From contig JADFDI010000003.1 of assembly GCA_018262985.1 (NCBI GenBank), forward strand, positions 223,577-287,576: a stretch of 64,000 nucleotides of DNA, in the 5' to 3' direction. The DNA is from Spirochaetota bacterium. Its GTDB lineage: Bacteria; Spirochaetota; Spirochaetia; Treponematales; UBA12059. Numbering within the stretch: the first letter of the stretch is position 1; every line of letters begins with the position of its first letter. The notes beneath the pieces are model-generated. The model saw only the letters and a program-made list of their open reading frames with translations. It did no database searches and was not told the origin of the DNA. The translations under genes and the position numbers were made by a program. This document shows positions 25,883 through 34,096 of this stretch, piece by piece.

Positions 25883-26215
25883 CTAGCAGCAGGGCGGCCC
25901 GTCGCCGCATCCGCCGTCGCTTCCGCCGCAGCCGCAGTCGGGCGCGGTGCCGCGGAGGAGGCCGCTCAGGATGGCGGCTGCGCAGCCGACGCCCGCTTCC
26001 ACCGCGATGGCGCCGAAGGGGCAGGCGCGCGCGCAGGCGCCGCACTCCATGCAGGCTTCGCGGCGCGCGACGCGGGCGACGCCGTCCGCGTCCGGCGCGA
26101 TGGTCGCGTGGGGACAGACCTCGAAGCAGGCGCCGCAGGCGCGGCAGAGCGCGGCGTCGATTTCGAGCGAGCGGCCGTTGCCGGGGTAGGCGAAAGTCCT
26201 GGTTTTCCCGTTCAT
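25883..26215 (-). CDS. hgcB: HgcB, ferredoxin-like partner of the mercury methylase
   Basis: 110 residues. The ATG at 26215 overlaps the hgcA stop in an ATGA junction. Two 4Fe-4S motifs are complete: CRACGACFEVCP and CMECGACARACP. After them comes GVGCA, matching the conserved third-region cysteine of HgcB, and the chain ends in a Cys-Cys pair after a Gly/Cys-rich tail (CGCGG, CGDGPPCC). In the known family HgcB supplies low-potential electrons to the HgcA corrinoid and may hand over Hg(II) through the terminal cysteines. The extra Cys residues in the tail are more than usual and might widen metal binding. Confidence 0.95.
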   Translation of the reverse strand: MNGKTRTFAYPGNGRSLEIDAALCRACGACFEVCPHATIAPDADGVARVARREACMECGACARACPFGAIAVEAGVGCAAAILSGLLRGTAPDCGCGGSDGGCGDGPPCC

Positions 26216-27432
26216 CGCGCGCCTCCGGCCGCATCGGCGAGCGCGAGGACCAGGCGCGCCCCGAGGGCGAGGAGGGCCAGGGTCAGGCCGCCGATCTGGA
26301 GGGGCAGGGCGATCCGGAGCTCGCGCTTGACCGCGTCCTGGCTCGTGAAGGTCGACGAGCCCGTGAACTCGAGCGCCAGCCAGCTGGATAGCGCGGTGGA
26401 GGCGAGGGCGCCCGCGGCCGACTCGAGGGGCGGGAGGCGCGTCGCGGCGAGCCAGGCGGCGGCCCAGGCGGCGCCGAGCAGGGCTCCCTTCGCCGAGAAG
26501 CGCCGGAACGGAATGAGCGGCAGCGCGAGGGGGAAGGCGACGAGGCCCGCGAGCAGGCCTCCAGCCGGGGCCGCCCACCATGAAAGCGCGCGCGCGGCCA
26601 GGGCTGCCGGGCCCGCGCCTCCGGCTCCGGAAGCGGCGCCGAATCCCGCGGCCCACGCGAAGGCGAGCGCGGGGAGCAAGGCGAGCGCGAAGAGGCCCGC
26701 GCGCGCCGCGACTTCGCGCGGAATCAGGACGGCGCGCTCGCCGAGGCCGAAGCGGACGCGGCGCATTTCGGCCGCGGCGACGAAGCCCGCGTCGAGCCAG
26801 GCGCCCAGGTCGGCGGCGCGCACGGGGCCGACGCGCGTTCGCCTGCCCGTCGCCCGCGCGACCTTCCACGCGCTAACTCCCGTGGCGCCGAGCTGGGGCA
26901 GCACGAGGTCCGAGCGCGGCGCGACGAGGTCGAGGCGCGAGGCGCGGAGGCGCCTGAGCAGCTCCTCGTCGCCGAAGCTGCCCTTGCCGGCGGCGCACCA
27001 GACGTTGACGCCCTTCGTGTCGAGCGCGAGCAGCCAGGCGTCGCGATGGATGAGCGCGAAGCGGAGCGCGTCGAAGCTGGGCTTGTAGTTGGCCGTGACG
27101 AAGACCGGCGTGTCCGCGCCGGGTGCCCCGACCGCGTAGAGGCCGGGCGCGACGCGGATGCGCTCGCGGCGCCGGACGAGGCGGGAGCGCAGCAGGTCGA
27201 GGCGGTCGCGGAATCCGGGCGCGGTCTTCACGCGGAGGACGCGCCCGGCGGCCGTGTCGGTCCAGGCCTCGGCCCACCGGGGAAGGGACCCGCCCGCGCC
27301 GTACGCGGAATCCGGCCCGTTCCCGCCGCGCCCGGGGGCGCGGATTTCCAGCTTGCTCCCGCGGCGCGGCGCGGCGGCCGGCGGCGGGGCGAGCGCCGTC
27401 CTTCCCGCGCCCGGCGTCATCGGTCTCGGCAT
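26212..27432 (-). CDS. hgcA: HgcA, corrinoid-dependent mercury methyltransferase
   Basis: 406 residues. ATG 27432 has AAGGAG seven bases upstream and overlaps the marR end by 16 bases. The N-terminal CdhD-like corrinoid domain includes VFVTANYKPSFDALR and the diagnostic cap-helix motif NVWCAAGK at 143-150. Its Cys146 corresponds to the Co-ligating cysteine essential for Hg methylation. About five hydrophobic helices follow from residue ~250 to the end, the membrane domain unique to HgcA. It transfers a methyl group from a corrinoid to Hg(II) to give methylmercury. The N-terminus is ~50 residues longer than in well-studied forms and Pro/Gly-rich. Confidence 0.96.
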   Translation of the reverse strand: MPRPMTPGAGRTALAPPPAAAPRRGSKLEIRAPGRGGNGPDSAYGAGGSLPRWAEAWTDTAAGRVLRVKTAPGFRDRLDLLRSRLVRRRERIRVAPGLYAVGAPGADTPVFVTANYKPSFDALRFALIHRDAWLLALDTKGVNVWCAAGKGSFGDEELLRRLRASRLDLVAPRSDLVLPQLGATGVSAWKVARATGRRTRVGPVRAADLGAWLDAGFVAAAEMRRVRFGLGERAVLIPREVAARAGLFALALLPALAFAWAAGFGAASGAGGAGPAALAARALSWWAAPAGGLLAGLVAFPLALPLIPFRRFSAKGALLGAAWAAAWLAATRLPPLESAAGALASTALSSWLALEFTGSSTFTSQDAVKRELRIALPLQIGGLTLALLALGARLVLALADAAGGAR

Positions 27433-27902
27433 TCGCAGGCTCCTTCTCCGCGGCTTCCGCCCGTCGATCGGAGCGCCTCGAGGAATTCGGGGAGGACCGT
27501 CTCGAGGGCCGCCCGCGACTCAGGGCGCATGGTTCCGAGCGCGAGCTCGAAATAACCGTTCCAGGCGGCGTCGATCGACGCGGCCTTCCGTTCCCCTTCC
27601 GCGCTGCGGCGCACCAGCACCGCGCGCCGGTCGGTCGAGGAGGCGAGCCTCTCGGCGAACCCGGCCTTGACGAGCTCGTCGACCAACCGCGTCGCGGTGG
27701 AGGGGTCGAGCCCGAGCGCCTCGGCGACGCGGCCCATCGCGATGCCCTCGCGGCCGAGCTCGAGCAGGGTGTGGCACTGGGCCACGGTGATCCCGCAGCA
27801 CGCGCCGCCTTCCCCGAACCCTCGGGCCAGGCTGCGCTCGAGCGCGCGGAGCGTGCGGCGCAGGTCGGAGACCGCCGCGGGTGTTCCGATAAGATTGCTC
27901 AT
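27417..27902 (-). CDS. Cys-rich MarR-family regulator heading the hgcAB operon
   Basis: 161 residues from the ATG at 27902; an upstream ATG at 27923 lies inside the promoter. The winged-helix region reads MGRVAEALGLDPSTATRLVDELVKAGFAER, with wing SSTDRRAVLVRRSAEG, typical of MarR. Unusual are Cys35-Cys36 and Cys43 in ACCGITVAQCH before the DNA-binding helices, and Cys156 and Cys158 near the C-terminus. Vicinal thiols there suggest sensing of a thiophilic metal or redox signal. It probably represses its own promoter through the TTACAA/TTGTAA palindrome, and therefore hgcAB. Confidence 0.92.
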   Translation of the reverse strand: MSNLIGTPAAVSDLRRTLRALERSLARGFGEGGACCGITVAQCHTLLELGREGIAMGRVAEALGLDPSTATRLVDELVKAGFAERLASSTDRRAVLVRRSAEGERKAASIDAAWNGYFELALGTMRPESRAALETVLPEFLEALRSTGGSRGEGACECRDR

Positions 27903-27923
27903 TACAAAAATTGTAACATACAA
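27902..27923. promoter_or_regulatory. Palindromic operator candidate of the marR-hgcAB operon
   Basis: TTACAA-AAA-TTGTAA (27902-27916) is a perfect inverted repeat. It shares its right half with a second one, TTGTA-ACA-TACAA (27911-27923), giving three alternating half-sites. They cover the -10 box and the presumed transcription start, an ideal repressor position. Confidence 0.7.
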
Positions 27924-27938
27924 CTAAAAGGGTGACAA
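27910..27938 (-). promoter_or_regulatory. Promoter of the marR-hgcA-hgcB operon
   Basis: TTGTCA (27938-27933), 17-base spacer, TACAAT (27915-27910). The -10 ends 7 bases before the marR ATG and there is no ribosome site, so the transcript is probably leaderless. Confidence 0.75.
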
Positions 27939-28001
27939 GCGATGCAGGAAAGGGCCGCGCGCTGGCGACCCGGACGTTTCCCGCCCCGGCGTCTCGGGAA
28001 T

Positions 28002-28032
28002 ACCTGACTAATGCGGTTTACTATAGTCAGGT
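28002..28032. promoter_or_regulatory. Dyad ACCTGACTA-N13-TAGTCAGGT in the lipoprotein promoter
   Basis: A perfect 9-bp inverted repeat with a 13-base centre. It encloses a TACTAT/TATAGT -10 region upstream of the DUF5666 gene. No good -35 is visible, so the site could bind an activator or a repressor. Its sequence differs from the marR operator. Confidence 0.6.
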
Positions 28033-28056
28033 TTCAGATCGCCAGAGGGGGACGCC

Positions 28057-29466
28057 ATGCGGTCAAAGTCGAATTCCGGGTACGCTCGTTCCGTCGCGCT
28101 CGTCGCCTGCGCCGCCGCGACGCTCGCCATCGCCTCGTGCGGCAATCCCGTCAGCCCTTCCGGAGGCGCGGTTCCGGGCTTCGCGAGCGGAGTGATCACG
28201 GCCAAGGGCAGCATCTTCGTCAACGGCGTCGAGTACGACACGGGCTCCAGCTCGGTCACCCTCGACAACGCGGCCGGCCTGGACGACGACCTGCGGGTCG
28301 GCATGACGGTCGAGGTGAAGGGCACGATCGACCCCGGCTCCGGGCTCGGCACGGCCGATTCGGTCGTCTACGCGAGCTCGATCGAAGGAACGGTCGACGC
28401 CGGGAGCGTCGACGCCGTCGCCGGCACCTTCCGGGTATTCGGGCTCGCCATCGCGGTCGACCCGACCACGGTCTTCGAGAACGCGACCGGCCTGGCGGCG
28501 CTCGTCGCGGGCGACCGCGTCGAGGTCAGCGGATCGTGGAACGGATCTGCGGTGCTGGCCTCCCGCGTCGAAGTGAATCCGGGCGCGGGGGACTTCAGGC
28601 TCTGGGGCACCGTCGGCGCCCTTTCGGGGCCGACTGACGGCACCTTCGACCTGGTCCTGGAGGACGGCACGATCGTCGCGGTCGCCTTCACGGGGACCCT
28701 CGACCCGGGCATCGCGGACGGCGTCCATGTCAAGGTCGAAGTGGCCGACACGTACTCGGGCGGCGCGCTTTCGACCGTCGCGGACAAGGTCGAGGCCAGG
28801 TTCGAGCTGGCCCCGGACGACGGCGACCGCGTCGAGCTCGGCGGCGTCGTGTCCGGCCTCGCGGGCGTCGACCCCGTCACCTTCACGGTCGACGGCGTCG
28901 AGGTCCGCGCCGCGGCGGCGCTGGCGGCCGGGCTGGCCGACGGCATGGAGGTCGAGGTGGAAGGGGACCTGAGCTCGGGCGTCCTCGTGGCGGTCGAGAT
29001 ATCGTTCGGGGAGGACGCCGACCTCGAGCTCAAGGGCGTGGCGACCTCGCCCTCCCCGGCCGCGGGGACCTTCCTCCTGAACGGGATCCTCGTCCACGTC
29101 GCCCGCGACACCGTCATGCGCGACGACACGGACCTTCCCCTGGACCTGTTCGGCCTGGCCGACCTCGCCGCCTCGGACAGCGTGGAGGTGAAGGCCTACG
29201 TGGACGACGCCGGGAACCTGGTCGCGGCCAAGCTGGAACGGCACGAGACCGATCCCGAGGCGATCGTCACCGGCCTCGCGGGCGCGGTCTCGGGGACGGA
29301 GGTGACGGTGCTCGGCCTGGTCGTGGATACGACGCCGCTGTTCCCCGGCGATACCGCGGCGCGGGACGCGTTCCTCGCTTCCCTGGAGGTCGGAACCAGC
29401 ATGGTCGCGCTCACGGGGACCATCGCGGGCACCGTCGTCACCTGGGACGGCATCGCCCTCGACTAG
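28057..29466 (+). CDS. DUF5666 repeat lipoprotein
   Basis: 469 residues, ATG 28057 with AGAGGGGG upstream. Signal peptide with lipobox IASC (Cys28). The mature protein is a series of five or six beta-rich DUF5666 units, each alternating a short oligonucleotide-binding-like barrel pattern. Examples are LRVGMTVEVKGTID, LVAGDRVEVSGSW, LADGMEVEVEGDL and LAASDSVEVKAYVDD. The role of DUF5666 proteins is not established. It is divergent from the marR-hgcAB operon with a 154-base shared promoter region, so the two could be co-regulated, but this is inference. Confidence 0.88.
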   Translation: MRSKSNSGYARSVALVACAAATLAIASCGNPVSPSGGAVPGFASGVITAKGSIFVNGVEYDTGSSSVTLDNAAGLDDDLRVGMTVEVKGTIDPGSGLGTADSVVYASSIEGTVDAGSVDAVAGTFRVFGLAIAVDPTTVFENATGLAALVAGDRVEVSGSWNGSAVLASRVEVNPGAGDFRLWGTVGALSGPTDGTFDLVLEDGTIVAVAFTGTLDPGIADGVHVKVEVADTYSGGALSTVADKVEARFELAPDDGDRVELGGVVSGLAGVDPVTFTVDGVEVRAAAALAAGLADGMEVEVEGDLSSGVLVAVEISFGEDADLELKGVATSPSPAAGTFLLNGILVHVARDTVMRDDTDLPLDLFGLADLAASDSVEVKAYVDDAGNLVAAKLERHETDPEAIVTGLAGAVSGTEVTVLGLVVDTTPLFPGDTAARDAFLASLEVGTSMVALTGTIAGTVVTWDGIALD

Positions 29467-29525
29467 CCCGAGGGCGCGGAATGGCGAAGCGAACGGGGGC
29501 GGACGGCGTCCGCCCCCCCGTCCGC

Positions 29526-29553
29526 TTGCCCCGCGGCCTCCCGGCCCTATACT
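29526..29553 (+). promoter_or_regulatory. Promoter of the adenylate cyclase-ATPase gene
   Basis: TTGCCC (29526-29531), 16-base spacer, TATACT (29548-29553), followed by a leader with GAGGGGAGG before the ATG at 29599. Confidence 0.65.
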
Positions 29554-29598
29554 TTGACTCGTAGGGCGCGCCTCGCGGCGCGAGGGGAGGCTGAACGC

Positions 29599-32500
29599 AT
29601 GGCGGAGCGCGACGGAGAGGAACGGCCCCCGACCGGCCCTGTCGCCGCCCCCGAACCGGACGGCGGGGCCGTACCCCTCCGCGTAGGCAAGACGTCCGCC
29701 GGGGACGTCCCCCTCCGCGAGGGCGAGCGCCGCACGGTCACGGTGCTCTTTTCCGACATGAAGGGCTTCACGGCCATCTCGGAACGGCTCGACCCGGAGG
29801 AGATGGACGCCCTCATGAACCGGGTCTTCACCCGCTTCGAGGACTGCGTCCGTAGGCGGGGCGGCACGGTCGAGAAGTACATCGGCGACGCGATGGTGGC
29901 GGTCTTCGGGGCCAGCGAGATCCACGAGGACGACGCGGCGCGGGCGGTGGACGCGGCCCTCGAGCTGGCGGCCTTCGCGAGGCGCCCCGGTTCGCTCCTG
30001 CCGCAGGACCTTTCCTTCCGCACGGGCGTGCACACGGGCCTCGTCACGACGGGGCGCCGCGGCGACTACGACGTGGTCACGGGCCACACCATGGCGGTGG
30101 CCGCCCGGCTCGAGGCCGCCGCTCCCCCGAACGGGGTCCTGGCCTCCGCCGCGACCCGCGAGGCCTGCGGCGAGCGCTTCGCCTTCTCGGAGCCGCGCGA
30201 GCTCGTCCTGAAGGGCAAGGACGATCGGGTGACGGCCTGGCTCGCCCTGGCGCGCCGCAAGGCCGCGCTCTCCTTCGGCGGGCCCTTCATCGGCCGCGAC
30301 GCCGCCCTCGAGCGCCTGACCGAGGATTACGTCAAGCGCATGCGCGGCGCGGCCGGCGGCTTCTACCTGACCGGCGACGCCGGCATCGGCAAGACGCGGC
30401 TCGCGTCGGAGTTCTGGGCCCGGCTCAAGGCCTTTCCGAATTTCAGCGCCACCTTCCTCGCCATCGACCCGGCCCGCTTCTGCGCCGACGAGTACGCCGC
30501 CCTCCGCTACGCCGTGCTCGACTTCCTCGACGAGGCGGCCGAACCGCCGGAGGGCGAGTTCGTCGCCATGGCCCGCGACCGGCTCTCGCTCGATCCGGAG
30601 CGGGCGCGCGTGGCCTACCGCCTCTTCCGCCCGGCCGCCGAACGGGGCGATCCGGCGGTCTTCCGCGAGGCGCTCGCGGACCTCTTCGACGCCATCCTCG
30701 CGTCCGACGGCGACCTCTATCCGGACGTCATCCTGGTCGACAACGCCTCGGCCATGGACGGAGCGAGCCGCTCCTTCTGCCGCGCCTGGCTCGCGCGCCC
30801 GCGCACGCGTCCCTTCGTGGTGCTCTGCGACCGGCGCGAGGATCCCGAGATCGCGGCGATCTTCGGCGTCGACGAGCGGCTCGCGCTCGGTCCGCTCGCC
30901 GACGAGGACGCGGCCCGCCTGGCCCGCGCGCTCGAACCCGAGGGCCTCGACGAACGGGCCGTCTCGCTCGTGGTCGAACGCTCGCAGGGCTATCCCCTCT
31001 TCGTCGAGGAATACGTCAAGCTCCTGCACCGCGACCGCGAGGCGCTCGCGGTTCCGGACTCGATCAGCGCGACCATCCTGGCGCAGGTGGACCGGCTCGA
31101 CGTCGAGGCCCGCTCGCTGCTCCGCAAGGTCTCGGTCCTGCGCTATCCCTTCGACGCGGCCCGCGCCCGCGCCATGCACGGCCGCACCGGCGGCGCTCCC
31201 GCCTCGGTGGACCGCTCGCTCGAGCTGCTCGCCGCCGAGGACCTGCTCCGGAAGCTGGACGGGGGCCTCTGGGACTTCCGCCACGCCATCGTGCGCGACG
31301 CCGTTTCCTCCTCGCTACTCCACCACAACCGCAGGCTGCTGCACGCGGTGGCGGCCTCGATGCTGCGCGAGGAATCGCCCGAGCGCGAGGCGGACGTGTT
31401 CTGGCACCTCGCCAACGCCGAGGACTGGGACGGCGCCCGCGACTGGCTGCTCGAGCGGCGCCCCCGGCTTCCGGCGAGCCACGCCGCCCTGGTGGACGCC
31501 CTCGTCGAGCACTGTCCCCCCGAAAAGACGGCCCTCCGCATCGAGCTCCTCTTCCAGAAGTACGCCATCCGCTTCAACAACGCCATCTGGAGCGGGCTCG
31601 TCGACATCGTCCACGAGATGTACCGCCTCGCGCTCGCCACCCGGAACCGCCCCGCCCTGGCCCGGACCTACCACCTGCTCATGACCAGCGCCTACATGGA
31701 GAACGACTGGCTGACCGGCGCCTTCTACGGCCGCAAGGCCCTCGACGCCTACGAGGGCGCGGGCAACGAGCGGGGCGCCGGGAACGCGCGCTACTTCCTG
31801 GCGCACGGGTACATCAACCTCGGGGACTTCCCGCGAGCGCTCGAGGCCATCGAGGGGATGGGCCGCTCCTCGGCCTACGACGAGGCCTACTACGCCTCGG
31901 CCCGCGCCATGTACCACCACTACCGCGGGGAGCACCGCGCGGCGGGGGAATGGAACGCGGCCCAGCTCGCGGCCATCGAGGGCGGCGCACCGCTCGCGGT
32001 CTACGAGCGCGACAAGATCCGGATGACGCGCGTGGCGAACATCGCGGTCGATTTCGAGTACGAGGCGGCCGAGGCCGTCGGCTCGGGCGGCTCGGCGCCC
32101 TGCGACGACCCCGAGACCTGCGCGATGTACTGGGCCGGCGCGGCCCTGGCCGCGGCGAGGCTCGGGGACGGGGCGGCCGCGAAGGAGCGCTTCGCGCAGG
32201 CGGAGTACTACCTGGCGCAGGAGCGCGAGGCGGACGCCCGCGCCGGCCTCGGCGCCTGGCTGGCCAACTGCCTGCTGCTCGCCGGCGAGCTCCGCGCCGC
32301 CCGCGAGAAGGCCGAGGCCGCCCTGCCCGACGCGGCGCGCTCGCTCCGCTTCTCGACGGTCTTCGAGCTCGAGACCATCCTGGCGGAGCTCGCCCTGGTC
32401 GAGGGCCGCGAGGAGGAGTTCGCCTTCTTCGTCCGCGACGCGGCCATCCTGCTCGGCGAGCCGATCCTGCGAGAGCCCCGCGTGGAATCGCGCTTCCGCT

Positions 32501-32721
32501 ACTTCGCCTGGCTTCAACTCGAACGGCAGCTCGACTCCCGGGGCGAGGCCCGCGGGACTCCCGCCGCCCTCGCCGGCGCCGGGCTCGACGCGGCCGACGC
32601 CGAGCGCCAGATCGCCCGCGCCAAGGAGCTGCTCGAGTTCGAGCTTTCCCAGCTGCGCGACGACGCGTGCCGCGAGCGCATGCTCGAGTGCTCGGTCTGG
32701 CGTCGCATCCTCGAGGCCTAG
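29599..32721 (+). CDS. Class III adenylate cyclase fused to an AAA-type ATPase and TPR region
   Basis: 1,040 residues. Cyclase domain 40-220: metal Asp53 in LFSDMKGFT, Lys93 and Asp97 in EKYIGDAMVAVFG, Asp158 near the adenine site, and Arg170 in AVAARLE. The transition-state Asn of class III cyclases is replaced by Ala166 (GHTMAVAARLE instead of GDTVNLAARLE), so activity may be weak or altered. A STAND/AAA-like ATPase follows with Walker A TGDAGIGKT (258-266). The remaining ~500 residues are helical TPR-like repeats (LARTYHLLMTSAYMENDW, GNARYFLAHGYINLGDFPRALEA). Such fusions are signal-integrating regulators that may make cAMP. Nothing beside it reveals the target. Confidence 0.9.
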   Translation: MAERDGEERPPTGPVAAPEPDGGAVPLRVGKTSAGDVPLREGERRTVTVLFSDMKGFTAISERLDPEEMDALMNRVFTRFEDCVRRRGGTVEKYIGDAMVAVFGASEIHEDDAARAVDAALELAAFARRPGSLLPQDLSFRTGVHTGLVTTGRRGDYDVVTGHTMAVAARLEAAAPPNGVLASAATREACGERFAFSEPRELVLKGKDDRVTAWLALARRKAALSFGGPFIGRDAALERLTEDYVKRMRGAAGGFYLTGDAGIGKTRLASEFWARLKAFPNFSATFLAIDPARFCADEYAALRYAVLDFLDEAAEPPEGEFVAMARDRLSLDPERARVAYRLFRPAAERGDPAVFREALADLFDAILASDGDLYPDVILVDNASAMDGASRSFCRAWLARPRTRPFVVLCDRREDPEIAAIFGVDERLALGPLADEDAARLARALEPEGLDERAVSLVVERSQGYPLFVEEYVKLLHRDREALAVPDSISATILAQVDRLDVEARSLLRKVSVLRYPFDAARARAMHGRTGGAPASVDRSLELLAAEDLLRKLDGGLWDFRHAIVRDAVSSSLLHHNRRLLHAVAASMLREESPEREADVFWHLANAEDWDGARDWLLERRPRLPASHAALVDALVEHCPPEKTALRIELLFQKYAIRFNNAIWSGLVDIVHEMYRLALATRNRPALARTYHLLMTSAYMENDWLTGAFYGRKALDAYEGAGNERGAGNARYFLAHGYINLGDFPRALEAIEGMGRSSAYDEAYYASARAMYHHYRGEHRAAGEWNAAQLAAIEGGAPLAVYERDKIRMTRVANIAVDFEYEAAEAVGSGGSAPCDDPETCAMYWAGAALAAARLGDGAAAKERFAQAEYYLAQEREADARAGLGAWLANCLLLAGELRAAREKAEAALPDAARSLRFSTVFELETILAELALVEGREEEFAFFVRDAAILLGEPILREPRVESRFRYFAWLQLERQLDSRGEARGTPAALAGAGLDAADAERQIARAKELLEFELSQLRDDACRERMLECSVWRRILEA

Positions 32722-32784
32722 CCGTCCGGCGCGGCGGGCGGCCCCGCCTCGCCGGCCCGGCCGGGCATGGCCGCGCGTTGTTCG

Positions 32785-32813
32785 TTGACGGCCAAGGAAA
32801 AGCGGTTTATCCT
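32785..32813 (+). promoter_or_regulatory. Promoter of the sugar-ABC ATPase gene
   Basis: TTGACG (32785-32790), 17-base spacer, TATCCT (32808-32813), 38 bases before the ATG. Confidence 0.7.
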
Positions 32814-32851
32814 TCGTTCCATAAGATACCCCCCGAACGGAGGAGCCTCAA

Positions 32852-33967
<1,116 letters not shown>

Positions 33968-33990
33968 GTCCCTTTCCCGCGAAGGAAGCG

Positions 33991-34022
33991 AAGGCCGCCC
34001 GCCAGTCCGGGCGGCCTTTTCT
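33991..34022 (+). terminator. Rho-independent terminator after the ABC ATPase
   Basis: An 11-bp stem AAGGCCGCCCG / CGGGCGGCCTT with a 6-base loop, followed by TTCTTC, 24 bases past the stop codon. Confidence 0.85.
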
Positions 34023-34060
34023 TCGCGCCCGCGTCGGCCTCGCCGACCCCGGGGCCGGCC

Positions 34061-34089
34061 TTGCCTCGGGATTCCGGCTCGACTATAGT
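34061..34089 (+). promoter_or_regulatory. Promoter of the receptor-like gene and cheD
   Basis: TTGCCT (34061-34066), 17-base spacer, TATAGT (34084-34089). The -10 ends 7 bases before the ATG at 34097, with no ribosome site: a leaderless arrangement. Confidence 0.72.
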
Positions 34090-34096
34090 GTTGGCG

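Noticed and set aside
25883-26215. HgcB as an ordinary 2[4Fe-4S] ferredoxin
   Set aside because: The GVGCA cysteine, the C-terminal Cys-Cys pair and the ATGA overlap with hgcA identify it as HgcB.
26212-27432. HgcA as a CdhD/AcsC corrinoid iron-sulfur subunit
   Set aside because: It has the NVWCAAGK motif and a five-helix membrane domain, and no CODH/ACS genes are nearby.
27903-27923. A marR start at the upstream ATG (27923)
   Set aside because: That ATG lies between the -35 and -10 boxes, so it would not be on the transcript.
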